DNA of 32,395 bases from an uncultured Pseudoflavonifractor sp. (GCA_904419835.1 CAJFTA010000020.1:1-32395), one strand, 5' to 3'; shown: positions 22,723 to 31,686, counted from the stretch's first letter. Numbers and translations are program-made. Notes: a model not told the origin generated them from the sequence alone.

Positions 22723-24151
22723 ACTGCTCCGGGCTGTCCAACTTCCGGCGGACAGCCTCGTTGACGGCCTTGGGGTCGGCCTTGCCCCTGAGGGCGCGCA
22801 TGACCTGCCCCACCAGGAAGCCGAAGGCCTTCTCCTTGCCGGCGCGGTAGTCGGCCACTGACTTGGGGTTGCCGGCAAAGGCCTGCTCCACGGCGGCCTC
22901 CACCAGGCTGTCGTCCTGAATCTGCTCCAGGCCGTGCTCTGCCACATAGGCGTCCACGTCGCCGTCGGTGTCGAACACCGCGTCAAAGACGGTGACGGCG
23001 GTGTTGCGGTTGAGCCTGCCCTCGGCCACCAGGGTGATGAGCCGGGCCAGGGCAGCGGGGGAGAGGGGCATATCCGCCGCCTCCATGCCCCGGGCGGACA
23101 GAGCCCGCAGAACCTCGCCCATAATCCAGTTGGACGCCTGCTTGGCGGGGGCGCCCAGGGCCACCACCGCCTCGAAGAAGTCGGACAGGGCCTTCTGGGA
23201 GGTGATCATCTCGGTGTCGTAGACAGGCAGGCCGAATCGGCGCTGATACCGCGCCATTCTGGCCGGGGCCAGCTCGGGCTGGGCGGCCCGCAGCCGCGCC
23301 AGATAGTCCTCCGACAGCTCCACCGGGGGCAGGTCTGGGTCGGGGAAGTAGCGGTAGTCCTGGGCATTCTCCTTGGAGCGCATGGCAAAGGTGGCGTCCT
23401 TGTTCTCGTCCCACCGGCGGGTCTCCTGGACCACCCGTTTACCCTCCTCCAGCAGCTCAATCTGCCGCCTGCTCTCGTACCGGATGGCCCGGGAGATGGC
23501 CTTGAAGGAGTTGAGGTTTTTCATCTCGGTGCGGGTGCCCAGTTCCTCAGAGCCGGCGGGGCGCACCGACAGGTTCACGTCGCACCGGAGGGAGCCCTCC
23601 TGCATCTTGCAGTCGGACACGCCCAGGTACTGGAGGGTGGAGCGCAGCTGCTCCAGATAGGCGATGACCTCCTCGGCGGTGCGGAAGTCGGGCTCGGTGA
23701 CAATCTCGATAAGGGGTACGCCGCAGCGGTTGTAGTCACAGCAGGTCTGGTCGGTCCATGGGTCGTGGACCAGCTTGCCCGCGTCCTCCTCCATGTGCAG
23801 CTCGTGGATGCCGATGGTCCTGCCGCCGCCGATGTCCACCGCGCCGTTCCGGGCGATGGGCAGGTAGAGCTGGGAGATCTGATAGGCCTTGGGCAGGTCG
23901 GGGTAGAAGTAATTCTTCCGGTCAAAGCGGCTTTTTTTGGTGATTTCACACCCCAGGGCCAGCCCGGCCTTGACGGCAAACTCCAGCACCTTCTCGTTGA
24001 GCACGGGCAGGGCGCCCGGCATGCCCGTGCAAACCGGGCAGCAGTGGGTGTTGGGCGCGCCGCCGAAGGCGGTGGTGCAGGAGCAGAAAATCTTGGTCGC
24101 GGTGGAGAGCTCCACGTGGGTCTCCAGACCGATGACGGTTTCCCAGGTCAT
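22721..24151 (-). CDS. gatB: Asp-tRNA(Asn)/Glu-tRNA(Gln) amidotransferase subunit B
   Basis: GatB holds the kinase and transamidase site that converts Asp-tRNA(Asn) or Glu-tRNA(Gln) to the amide. The sequence starts MTWETVIGLETHVEL and has the zinc-type cysteines CSC and CCPVC near residues 24-41. It also has the GatB signature FDRKNYFYPDLPKAYQISQ and the block RTEMKNLNSFKAI. A C-terminal YqeY/tail domain that contacts tRNA follows from about residue 330. The length is 476 aa, a normal GatB size. The ATG at 24151 follows GGAAGGAGG and is one base after the gatA stop. A longer upstream frame overlapping gatA is not GatB-like and is rejected. Confidence 0.96.
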   Translation of the reverse strand: MTWETVIGLETHVELSTATKIFCSCTTAFGGAPNTHCCPVCTGMPGALPVLNEKVLEFAVKAGLALGCEITKKSRFDRKNYFYPDLPKAYQISQLYLPIARNGAVDIGGGRTIGIHELHMEEDAGKLVHDPWTDQTCCDYNRCGVPLIEIVTEPDFRTAEEVIAYLEQLRSTLQYLGVSDCKMQEGSLRCDVNLSVRPAGSEELGTRTEMKNLNSFKAISRAIRYESRRQIELLEEGKRVVQETRRWDENKDATFAMRSKENAQDYRYFPDPDLPPVELSEDYLARLRAAQPELAPARMARYQRRFGLPVYDTEMITSQKALSDFFEAVVALGAPAKQASNWIMGEVLRALSARGMEAADMPLSPAALARLITLVAEGRLNRNTAVTVFDAVFDTDGDVDAYVAEHGLEQIQDDSLVEAAVEQAFAGNPKSVADYRAGKEKAFGFLVGQVMRALRGKADPKAVNEAVRRKLDSPEQ

Positions 24152-24152
24152 A

Positions 24153-25619
24153 TCAGACCGCCTCCTTCCCATAGGGGGAACGTCTGTGGTAATCCGTGTC
24201 CAGCTGGAAGGCGTGGGCGGCGTTGAGGACGGCCGCCTCCCCCAGGGCCGGGCCGATGAGTTGGGCGCCGATGGGCAGGCCGCCGTCAAACCCGCAGGGC
24301 ATGGACAGCCCCGGCAGGCCAGCCAGGTTGGCGGGCACAGTGTAGATGTCGCTCAGGTACATCTTCAGCGGGTCGCTGAGGCTCTCCCCCAGCTTGGGGG
24401 CGGCGGTGGGGGAGACGGGGGTGAGCAGCAGGTCGTACTGCTCGAAGGCCCTGTCAAAGGCCTCCTTGATGAGGGCCTTGACCTGGAGAGCCTTTTTGTA
24501 GTAGGCGTCGTAGTACCCGGAGGAAAGGACAAAGGTGCCCAGCAGAATGCGCCGCTTCACCTCGGCGCCGAAGCCCTCGGTGCGGGTGCGGCAGTAGAGG
24601 TCGGTCAGGTCCTCGTATTCGGGAGCCCGCCAGCCGTACTTCACGCCGTCGTACCGGGACAGGTTGCTGCTGGCCTCGGCGCAGGCGATGATATAGTAGG
24701 TGGGCACCATATAGTTCATCAGGGGGAAGGAGAAGGTCTCCACCTTGGCGCCTCTGGCCTCCAGCACGGCGGCGGCATTCCGGACGGCGGCGGCCACCTG
24801 GGGCTCCAGACCATCGCCGAAGCAGTCGGCGGGCAGGCCGATTTTCATGCCCCGGATGTCCCCGGTCAGGCCGGAGAGCAGGCCGCCGGCGGGGATGTCC
24901 AGGGAGGTGGCGTCCCGCCTGTCCTTCCCCTGAATGGCGTCCAGCACAGCGGCGCAGTCGGCGGCGGTGCGGGCGATGGGGCCGATCTGGTCCAGGGAGG
25001 AGGCATAGGCGATGAGGCCGTACCGGCTGACCGTGCCGTAGGTGGGCTTGATGCCGGTGACGCCGCAGAAGGCGGCGGGCTGGCGGATGGAACCGCCGGT
25101 GTCCGAGCCCAGGGCGAACCAGCATTCCCGGGCGGCCACCGCCGCCGCCGCGCCTCCGGAGGAGCCGCCGGGGGCCCGGGAAGTGTCCCAGGGGTTGCGG
25201 GTGGGGCCGTAGAAGGAGGTCTCGGTGGTGGAGCCCATGGCGAACTCGTCCATGTTCAGCTTGCCCAGGGAGATAACCCCGGCGTCCGCCATCCGCTCTG
25301 CCGCTGCGGCGTCGTAGGGGGGCGTGAAGTCCCCCAGAATCCTGGAAGCGCAGCAGGTTTTGACCCCTCTGGTGCAGATGTTGTCCTTGAGGGCCATGGG
25401 TACGCCGTACAGGGGGCTTTCCGCCTCTTTCGCCCCGGCCTGGAGGGCCTGGGCCCGGGCCATGGCCCCCTCGCCGGCGGCGGTGATGAAGCAGTTGAGG
25501 GAGGGCTCCCGCTCCGCCATCGCGTCCAGGGCGGTTTGAGTGGCCTCGGCGATGGACACATCCCCCGCCCTGATGGCCGCGCCCAGCTCCAGGGCGCTCA
25601 GCTCCAGCAGTTCTTTCAC
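24153..25619 (-). CDS. gatA: Asp-tRNA(Asn)/Glu-tRNA(Gln) amidotransferase subunit A
   Basis: GatA is the glutaminase subunit that releases ammonia from glutamine and channels it to GatB. The 488-aa protein is an amidase-signature enzyme with the Ser-cisSer-Lys triad visible as Lys78 (ALKDN), Ser153 (GGSSGG) and Ser177 (DTGGSIRQPA), almost the same numbering as characterised GatA proteins. KPTYGTVSRYGLIAYASSLDQ is the family block that follows. The start is GTG at 25619 with AAGGAGGG 6 nt upstream. It lies between gatC and gatB, within one operon. Confidence 0.97.
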   Translation of the reverse strand: MKELLELSALELGAAIRAGDVSIAEATQTALDAMAEREPSLNCFITAAGEGAMARAQALQAGAKEAESPLYGVPMALKDNICTRGVKTCCASRILGDFTPPYDAAAAERMADAGVISLGKLNMDEFAMGSTTETSFYGPTRNPWDTSRAPGGSSGGAAAAVAARECWFALGSDTGGSIRQPAAFCGVTGIKPTYGTVSRYGLIAYASSLDQIGPIARTAADCAAVLDAIQGKDRRDATSLDIPAGGLLSGLTGDIRGMKIGLPADCFGDGLEPQVAAAVRNAAAVLEARGAKVETFSFPLMNYMVPTYYIIACAEASSNLSRYDGVKYGWRAPEYEDLTDLYCRTRTEGFGAEVKRRILLGTFVLSSGYYDAYYKKALQVKALIKEAFDRAFEQYDLLLTPVSPTAAPKLGESLSDPLKMYLSDIYTVPANLAGLPGLSMPCGFDGGLPIGAQLIGPALGEAAVLNAAHAFQLDTDYHRRSPYGKEAV

Positions 25620-25631
25620 GATAAACCCTCC

Positions 25632-25919
25632 TTATTCCACGGCCTTGGGCACCCGGAAGGTCTCGGCATCTCTATCCGGTGCGCCGGACAGCAGCGCCTC
25701 CCGGTCCGCCGAAGGGACAACCTTATCAGCCCGGAGCACATTTTTCAGGGGGAAGATGTGGCTCATGGGCTCCACGCCGTCGGTGTCCAGGGTGTTGAGG
25801 GTGTCCATATAGGTGACAATCTGTTCCAGCTCGCCGGTCATTCTGGCCTTCTCCTCCCGGGGCAGGCGGAGCCGGGACAGGGTGGAGACGTAGTCCACCA
25901 GCTCTTCGGTAATTTTCAT
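25632..25919 (-). CDS. gatC: Asp-tRNA(Asn)/Glu-tRNA(Gln) amidotransferase subunit C
   Basis: This 95-aa subunit wraps around and stabilises GatA-GatB. It shows the family pattern: an N-terminal helix (VDYVSTLSRLRLPREEKARMTGELEQIVTYMDTL in shape), then DGVEPMSH and a short C-terminal strand with the LRAD motif. It lies 12 nt after the AspRS gene and 12 nt before gatA, each with a good ribosome site. The order aspS-gatC-gatA-gatB joins the mischarging synthetase to its correcting amidotransferase. Confidence 0.95.
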   Translation of the reverse strand: MKITEELVDYVSTLSRLRLPREEKARMTGELEQIVTYMDTLNTLDTDGVEPMSHIFPLKNVLRADKVVPSADREALLSGAPDRDAETFRVPKAVE

Positions 25920-25931
25920 CTCAATGCCTCC

Positions 25932-27254
25932 TTAAGGTTCCAGCCGGGTGCGGTCCCGGGGGAAGAGTGTAGCCAGGCGCACGTTGTCCAGCCCGCACAG
26001 CTGCATGGTTAGCCGCTCCAGGCCGATGCCCAGCCCGCCGTGGGGGGGCGCGCCGTACTTGTGGAGCATGAGGTAGGACGCGAACGCCTCCGGGTCCATG
26101 CCCAGCCGCTCCATCTTGGCCACCTGTGCGGCGTAGTCGTGGATGCGCTGGCCGCCGGTGGTCACCTCCATGCCCCGGAAGAGCAGGTCAAAGGACAGGG
26201 TGTACCTGGGGTCCTCCGGGTCGTCCATGGCGTAGAAGGGCCGCTTTCTGGCCGGGTAGTGGGTGACAAAGACCAGGTCGCTGCCCCACACTTCCTTGGC
26301 GTACCGGCCGATGGCGTGCTCCTCCTCGGGCTCCAGGTCGTAGGGGTTGCGGATGGCGTAGCCGTACTTCTCCGCCGCCAGGCGCTTGGCCTCGTCGAAC
26401 CGGACGCAGGGGATGTCCGTCATCTCGGGGAGGGTGACCCCCAGCCGGGCCAGGTCGCCGGCGTGCTCCTCCGCCAGCAGGCGGAAGCAGTAACGGAGAA
26501 AGCCGGTCTCCACGGCGATGATATCATAAAAGCTGTCGATATAGCCCATCTCCAGGTCCATGGAGGTATACTCGTTCAGGTGGCGGGCGGTGCTGTGCTT
26601 CTCCGCCCGGAACACGGGACCCACCTCGAAGACTCGCTCGAAGACGGGCACCATGGCCTGCTTGTAGAACTGGGGGGACTGGGTGAGGAAGGCCCTGCGG
26701 CCGAAGTAGTCCAGCCGGAAGATGTTGCTGCCCCCCTCGGCCCCGGCGTGGACAATTTTTGGGGTGTGGATTTCCGTAAAATCCTGGCTCTGGAGGTATT
26801 CCCGGAAGGCCCGGCAGATGCCTGCCTGAATGCGGAACACGCTGCGCTCCCGCAGGCTGCGCAGCACCGCAGGGCGGAGGGAGAGCCGGGAGTCCAGCGT
26901 CAGGTTCAGCTTCCACTTGGATACTGGCACCGGCATGGGGGCGGCGGGCCGGGAGAGCACCCGCACCGCCGCCGCGGCCAGCTCGGCTCCGCCGGGGGCC
27001 CGCGCCTCCTTATGCACCGTGCCCAGCACCTCCACGGCGCACTCCTCTGTGACGCCGTCCAGGTCCACCTCCGGCGGACACACGCACTGGAGCACCCCGT
27101 CCCCCTTGCGCAGGAGCAGGAAGGTGAGCCCCCCCATGTCACGCAGGGCGTGGACCATACCCCGGACGGAGACGGCCTGATTGGACAGGGCACCTCCGAT
27201 AATGTCGCGGATCGCGGGCTGCTTGACTGCGGTAAGAGCTGTCGCTGTGATCAT
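25932..27254 (-). CDS. aspS: Archaeal-type, probably non-discriminating, aspartyl-tRNA synthetase
   Basis: This 440-aa class II synthetase is much shorter than bacterial AspRS (about 590 aa) because it lacks the GAD insertion. That makes it the AspRS2/archaeal type. An N-terminal OB-fold (VSVRGMVHALRDMGG) is followed by the catalytic domain, with motif 2 around GPVFRAEKHSTARHLNEYTSMD and motif 3 GGLGIGLERLTMQL. SPQFYKQAM and the flipping-loop region also match the type. Such enzymes often charge both tRNA(Asp) and tRNA(Asn) with Asp, and the gatCAB genes immediately downstream would amidate the latter. Non-discrimination is inferred from that linkage. Expression is under the T-box leader upstream. 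Confidence 0.92.
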   Translation of the reverse strand: MITATALTAVKQPAIRDIIGGALSNQAVSVRGMVHALRDMGGLTFLLLRKGDGVLQCVCPPEVDLDGVTEECAVEVLGTVHKEARAPGGAELAAAAVRVLSRPAAPMPVPVSKWKLNLTLDSRLSLRPAVLRSLRERSVFRIQAGICRAFREYLQSQDFTEIHTPKIVHAGAEGGSNIFRLDYFGRRAFLTQSPQFYKQAMVPVFERVFEVGPVFRAEKHSTARHLNEYTSMDLEMGYIDSFYDIIAVETGFLRYCFRLLAEEHAGDLARLGVTLPEMTDIPCVRFDEAKRLAAEKYGYAIRNPYDLEPEEEHAIGRYAKEVWGSDLVFVTHYPARKRPFYAMDDPEDPRYTLSFDLLFRGMEVTTGGQRIHDYAAQVAKMERLGMDPEAFASYLMLHKYGAPPHGGLGIGLERLTMQLCGLDNVRLATLFPRDRTRLEP

Positions 27255-27305
27255 GACCGTTCACATCCTTTTGGAAAAAGTAAAAAAATTCCACCACAAA
27301 AAACG

Positions 27306-27575
27306 AAAAAAGCCCCGAGACTGCCAAAGCAGTTTCGGGGCGAAACATACCTGTTCCGCGGTACCACCCAAAGTTGCGGCGTCCCCATTGACGCGACCTC
27401 TTATACTCCTTAACGCGGAGGGGGACGGGCGGACCTACCCCTCCGTCAGGAGGCTCGGCACGCCGGCTCAAAAGTGTTGCGCCATCTCTTCTCTCCGGGG
27501 CGGGCTCTCAGTCGGTGACCCGCGTTCTCTGTCGGATGCCCGAGGGGCGGTCTTTCTCGTTGCCTTTGTGATGTT
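27306..27575 (-). promoter_or_regulatory. T-box riboswitch, probable Asn specifier
   Basis: The minus-strand leader has the T-box core TGGGTGGTACCGCGG (27373-27356 region). A terminator follows: arms GCCCCGAAACTGC and GCAGTCTCGGGGC (27341-27312, one mismatch) and then TTTTTT. Upstream, a stem I with GCGGG/CCCGC distal arms leads to GCGC-AAC-ACTTTTGAG, where AAC occupies the usual specifier position just before the conserved ACYTTTGAG stretch. Uncharged tRNA(Asn) would then stabilise the antiterminator and switch on aspS-gatCAB. The bulge reads UGGU, which can pair with A or, by wobble, G at tRNA position 73. T-boxes on such transamidation operons are known in clostridia; the specifier call here is by eye. 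Confidence 0.9.
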
Positions 27576-27581
27576 GGGGGC

Positions 27582-27611
27582 ATTATACGCCCGCAGGAGT
27601 ATATTTGTCAA
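27582..27611 (-). promoter_or_regulatory. Promoter of the T-box-aspS-gatCAB operon
   Basis: On the minus strand TTGACA (27611-27606), an 18-nt spacer and TATAAT (27587-27582), both perfect hexamers, start the T-box leader near 27575. Confidence 0.9.
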
Positions 27612-27671
27612 CGATTATTTCCTTCAATTTTTTTCCACACAAGAAAAAAGATGATCTTTGCCGATGGAATG

Positions 27672-27680
27672 TGCTATAAT
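27672..27680 (+). promoter_or_regulatory. Extended -10 promoter of the metF-metH operon
   Basis: TGCTATAAT is a perfect extended -10 element; the -35 region is poor. The 75-nt leader has a GCCAGG/CCTGGC hairpin and is too short for a SAM-I or cobalamin riboswitch. Confidence 0.7.
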
Positions 27681-27757
27681 GAACAGCACTGAAGCAGTCG
27701 CTGCCAGGGCCTGCCGGCTCCTGGCGCTCAGGCGCATCAAAAGGAGAGAACCAAGCC

Positions 27758-28618
27758 ATGAAAATCATTGACATTCTCAGCCAGGACAAAGTCACCCTGT
27801 CCTTCGAGGTCTTCCCGCCCAAGACCAGCGACTCCTACGAGTCGGTGGCAAAGGCCACGGAGGAGATTGCGGCCCTCAGACCCGACTTCATGAGCGTCAC
27901 CTACGGCGCGGGCGGCGGCACCAGCGACTACACCGTGGGCATCGCCGCGGGCATCCGGGACAGGTACGGCGTGGAGCCCCTGGCCCACCTGACCTGCGCC
28001 TCCTCCACCCGGGAGCACGTCCACCAGGTGCTGGGCAAGCTGAAGGAGAGCGGTATCAGCAACGTACTGGCCCTGCGGGGAGACATTCCGGAAGGGGGCG
28101 CTCCAGCCCATGACTACCACCACGCCGCCGAGCTGGTGCGGGAGATCAAGGCCAGCGGCGACTTCTGCGTGGGCGGCGCCTGCTATCCCGAGGGTCACCC
28201 CGAGTCCCCCACCAAGGCCAGCGACATCGACCACCTGAAGGCCAAGGTTGAGGCGGGCTGCGAGTTTCTCACCACCCAGATGTTCTTTGACAACAACATC
28301 CTCTACAACTTCCTCTACCGCATCCGGGAGAAGGGCATCACCGTCCCCGTGGTGGCGGGCATCATGCCCGTGACCAACGGCAAGCAGATCGCCCGTATCT
28401 GCAAGCTGTCCGGCACCTATCTGCCCGAGAAGTTCAAGGCCATTGTGGACAAGTTCGGAGACAACCCGGCGGCTATGCGCCAAGCCGGCGTGGCCTACGC
28501 CGCCGGACAGATCATCGACCTCATCGCCAACGGCGTCAGCCACATCCATATCTACTCCATGAACAAGCCGGAGATTGCCGCCGGCATTCAGGCCAGCCTG
28601 TCGGAGGTCCTGAAGTGA
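27758..28618 (+). CDS. metF: 5,10-methylenetetrahydrofolate reductase
   Basis: This 286-aa TIM-barrel flavoprotein reduces methylene-THF to methyl-THF, the methyl donor for methionine synthase. It starts KIIDILSQDKVTLSFEVFPPKT, with the catalytic Glu of the SFEVFPPK motif at about residue 20. It contains MSVTYGAGGGTSDYT, HLTCAS, the LALRGD motif near residue 108, and TQMFFDN near residue 177. Length and motifs are those of the bacterial single-domain enzyme. The ATG has AAAAGGAG upstream at somewhat long spacing (11 nt). The next gene overlaps its stop (GTGA), making a folate-to-methionine operon. Confidence 0.95.
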   Translation: MKIIDILSQDKVTLSFEVFPPKTSDSYESVAKATEEIAALRPDFMSVTYGAGGGTSDYTVGIAAGIRDRYGVEPLAHLTCASSTREHVHQVLGKLKESGISNVLALRGDIPEGGAPAHDYHHAAELVREIKASGDFCVGGACYPEGHPESPTKASDIDHLKAKVEAGCEFLTTQMFFDNNILYNFLYRIREKGITVPVVAGIMPVTNGKQIARICKLSGTYLPEKFKAIVDKFGDNPAAMRQAGVAYAAGQIIDLIANGVSHIHIYSMNKPEIAAGIQASLSEVLK

Positions 28619-29265
28619 CCCTGGAGGCGGACTACGGCGAGATATGCCGGTACTTAGGCTACCGGAGAGACACGCCGCCCGACAGCGGCATGGAGCAGAC
28701 CATCCGTGCCTGCGCCCGGCGGCTGGAGCAGGCAGTCACGCCCCGGTGGGTGAGCCGGGAATTTCCCCTCACCCACCTGCCCGACGGGGCGCTGGAGCTG
28801 GGGGAGGTCCGGGTGGAGAGCCAGAGCCTGTCCCGCAACCTGAAGGGCTGCCAGCGGGTGATCCTCTTCGCCGCCACCCTGGGCGTGGAGGCCGACCGGC
28901 TCATCGCAAGAGCCACCGCCGTGCGGATGAGCGAGGCGGTGATCCTCCAGGCCGCGGCGGCCGCCCTCATTGAGGCCTGCTGCGACAGCGCCTGGGAGGC
29001 GCTGCGCCGTGAGGCGGCGGGGGAGGGGTGGCATCTCCGGCCCCGGTTCAGCCCGGGCTATGGGGACTTCTCCATCGCCCACCAGCGGGACATCACAACC
29101 CTGCTCCAGACCCCAGCCAGAATCGGCCTGACGGTGACGGGGCAGATGCTGCTGGCCCCCATGAAGTCGGTCACCGCGGTGATCGGCATGTCCCGCCAGG
29201 CGGCGCCCTGCCGCCGGCAGGGCTGCGAGGCCTGCGGCAAGACTGACTGCGCCTTTCGCAGATAA
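28615..29265 (+). CDS. Stand-alone MetH reactivation-domain protein
   Basis: This 216-aa protein corresponds to the AdoMet-binding reactivation domain normally fused at the C-terminus of MetH. It would reductively methylate oxidised cobalamin to return the enzyme to activity. The diagnostic motif RFSPGYGD lies near residue 145 and is followed by KSVTAVIGMS near 188. The C-terminus adds a cysteine tail (C-R-R-Q-G-C-E-A-C and a further Cys), which could hold metal or an Fe-S cluster, a speculation. The start is GTG overlapping the metF stop. The metH gene 12 nt downstream lacks this domain, so the two together rebuild the full enzyme. Confidence 0.9.
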   Translation: MTLEADYGEICRYLGYRRDTPPDSGMEQTIRACARRLEQAVTPRWVSREFPLTHLPDGALELGEVRVESQSLSRNLKGCQRVILFAATLGVEADRLIARATAVRMSEAVILQAAAAALIEACCDSAWEALRREAAGEGWHLRPRFSPGYGDFSIAHQRDITTLLQTPARIGLTVTGQMLLAPMKSVTAVIGMSRQAAPCRRQGCEACGKTDCAFRR

Positions 29266-29277
29266 CAGGAGGAACCT

Positions 29278-31686
29278 ATGAGTTTTTTGGAGAAACTGGG
29301 GCATGAGCGCCTCTTTTTTGACGGAGGCACCGGGACCCTGCTGCAGGCCCAGGGCCTCAAGGGCGGCGAGCTGCCCGAGACCTGGAACCTGCGCTATCCC
29401 GACCGGATTCAGGCCGTGCACCGGGCCTATCTGGAGGCGGGGAGCCACGTCATCTGCACCAATACCTTCGGGGCCAACGCCCTGAAGTTCCCCGACGGCG
29501 GGGAATGGGACCTGGATGAGCTTATCCGGGCCGCTGTGGACAACGCGAAGCGTGCCAGGGCGGAGGCGGGCCGGGAGGCCGACGCCTACATCGCCCTGGA
29601 TATGGGCCCCACCGGGCGGCTGCTGCGGCCCATGGGGGATCTGGACTTTGAGGACGCGGTGTCCCTCTTCGCCCGGGTGGTTCGGGTGGGCGCTGAAGCC
29701 GGGGCTGACCTGGTGCTCATCGAGACCATGAGCGACGGCTACGAGGCCAAGGCCGCCGTGCTGGCGGCCAAAGAGAACAGCGACCTGCCCGTGGTGGTGA
29801 CCACGGTGTACGACGAGAGCGGCAAGCTGCTCACCGGCGGCACCGTCGCCTCCACCGTGGCTCTGCTGGAGGGCCTGCGGGTGGACGCCCTGGGCGTCAA
29901 CTGCGGCATGGGCCCGGAACAGATGCTCCCCCTGGCCGAGGAGCTGGTGAAGCTGTCCTCTGTGCCCGTGGTGGTCAACCCCAACGCCGGCCTGCCCCGG
30001 CGGGAGGGGGACAAAACCGTGTTCGACGTAACGCCGGAGCAGTTTGCCGCCGTCATGGAGCGCATTGCAAAGCTGGGCGTGTGGGGCCTGGGCGGCTGCT
30101 GCGGCACCACCCCCGACCATATCCGCGCCCTCACCGCCGCCTGCCGGGACATCCCCGCCACCCCGCCCAAGGGGAAGGGGCGGACCGTGGTGTCCTCCTT
30201 CTCCCAGGCGGTGGAGATTGGCCCCGCGCCCGTCATCATCGGCGAGCGCATCAACCCCACCGGCAAGAAGCGCTTCAAGGAGGCCCTGCGCAGCCACGAC
30301 CTGGAGTATATCCTCAACGAGGGCTTTGCCCAGGAGGAGGCGGGGGCCCACATCCTGGACGTGAACGTGGGCCTGCCCGGGATTGACGAGCCCGCCATGC
30401 TGGAGGAGGCGGTGTGCGCCCTCCAGAGCGTCATCCCCCTGCCCCTCCAGATCGACACCTCCAACCCCGAGGCCATGGCCCGGGCCATGCGCCGCTACAA
30501 CGGCAAGCCCATGATCAACTCGGTCAGCGGCAAGGCGGAGAGCATGGAGGCGGTGTTCCCCCTGGTGCGCAAGTACGGCGGCGTGGTGGTGGGCCTGGCC
30601 CTGGACGAGGGCGGCATCCCCGGGACCGCCGAGGGCCGCCTGGCGGTGGCCCGGAAGATCTACGCCACCGCCGCGGAGTACGGCATCCCCCCGGAGGACA
30701 TTGTGATTGACGGCCTGACCCTCACCGTCTCCTCCGAGCCCAGGGCCGCCCTGGTCACCCTGGAGACCCTCCGACGGGTGCGGGACGAACTGGGGGGACA
30801 CACCATTCTGGGCGTGTCCAACGTGTCCTTCGGCCTGCCCCGGCGGGACATCATCAACGCAAATTTCTTCGCCATGGCCCTGGAGGCCGGGCTGTCCTGC
30901 GCCATCATCAACCCCCTGGCCGAGGGCATGATGGGCGCCTGGCGGTCCTACTGTGCCCTGGCCGGACTGGACAGCCAGTGCGGCGGCTATATCGGGGCGT
31001 ACAGCGGCCAGACCGCCGCCCCGGCCGCGCCCGCCGCCGGGACGGACCTGTCCCTGGAGGAGTGCGTAACCAGGGGCATGCAGGAGGGAGCGGCCCAGGC
31101 CGCCCGGGCTGCGCTGGAGCGGGGCGCGCAGCCCCTGGAGCTGGTCAACAGCGCACTCATCCCCGCTCTGGACAGGGTGGGGCAGGGCTTTGAGCAAAAG
31201 ACCCTCTTCCTGCCCCAGCTGCTCATGAGCGCCGAGGCGGCCAAGGCCGCCTTTGAGGTGGTCAAGGCCGCCATGGCCAGCGAGACGGAGGAGAAGCAGG
31301 GGAAGGTGGTGCTGGCCACCGTCAAGGGGGACATCCACGACATCGGCAAGAACATCGTCAAGGTCCTGCTGGAGAACTACGGCTTTGAGGTGATGGACCT
31401 GGGCAAGGACGTGGCTCCCGAGAAGATTGTGGAGGCCGCCGCCGCCCCCGGCGTGAAGCTGGTGGGCCTGAGCGCCCTCATGACCACCACAGTGGTCAGC
31501 ATGGAGGAGACCATTAAAGCCCTGCGGGAGAGCGGCAGCGGCGTCAAGGTGGTGGTGGGCGGCGCGGTACTCACGGAGGAGTACGCCGCCGGCATCGGCG
31601 CCGACTGCTACGCCAGGGACGCCATGGCCACCGTCCGCTACGCCAGAAAAGTCTACGGAGCAGAGAATGGGGAGGAGAAGGCATGA
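29278..31686 (+). CDS. metH: Cobalamin-dependent methionine synthase lacking the reactivation domain
   Basis: This 802-aa enzyme moves the methyl group of methyl-THF through cobalamin to homocysteine. The homocysteine S-methyltransferase domain (residues 1-290) has zinc ligands Cys209 (GVNCG) and Cys274/275 (GGCCGTT). The pterin-binding domain (about 315-565) contains GERINPTGKKRFKEAL and DVNVGLPGIDE. The cobalamin cap is at about 585-670, and the B12-binding domain (about 675-795) has the axial His687 in DIHDIGKN. It ends there, whereas full-length MetH has about 400 more residues; the missing reactivation domain is encoded by the preceding gene. The stop overlaps the glycosylase start (ATGA). 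Confidence 0.95.
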   Translation: MSFLEKLGHERLFFDGGTGTLLQAQGLKGGELPETWNLRYPDRIQAVHRAYLEAGSHVICTNTFGANALKFPDGGEWDLDELIRAAVDNAKRARAEAGREADAYIALDMGPTGRLLRPMGDLDFEDAVSLFARVVRVGAEAGADLVLIETMSDGYEAKAAVLAAKENSDLPVVVTTVYDESGKLLTGGTVASTVALLEGLRVDALGVNCGMGPEQMLPLAEELVKLSSVPVVVNPNAGLPRREGDKTVFDVTPEQFAAVMERIAKLGVWGLGGCCGTTPDHIRALTAACRDIPATPPKGKGRTVVSSFSQAVEIGPAPVIIGERINPTGKKRFKEALRSHDLEYILNEGFAQEEAGAHILDVNVGLPGIDEPAMLEEAVCALQSVIPLPLQIDTSNPEAMARAMRRYNGKPMINSVSGKAESMEAVFPLVRKYGGVVVGLALDEGGIPGTAEGRLAVARKIYATAAEYGIPPEDIVIDGLTLTVSSEPRAALVTLETLRRVRDELGGHTILGVSNVSFGLPRRDIINANFFAMALEAGLSCAIINPLAEGMMGAWRSYCALAGLDSQCGGYIGAYSGQTAAPAAPAAGTDLSLEECVTRGMQEGAAQAARAALERGAQPLELVNSALIPALDRVGQGFEQKTLFLPQLLMSAEAAKAAFEVVKAAMASETEEKQGKVVLATVKGDIHDIGKNIVKVLLENYGFEVMDLGKDVAPEKIVEAAAAPGVKLVGLSALMTTTVVSMEETIKALRESGSGVKVVVGGAVLTEEYAAGIGADCYARDAMATVRYARKVYGAENGEEKA

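Noticed and set aside
24152..24289. Extension of gatB into gatA.
   Set aside because: The extra 46 residues have no GatB similarity, whereas ATG at 24151 has a strong ribosome site and gives the usual 476 aa.
27681..27757. Possible SAM or cobalamin riboswitch before metF-metH; also looked before metY.
   Set aside because: The leaders are only about 75-90 nt and lack the conserved cores of these riboswitches.
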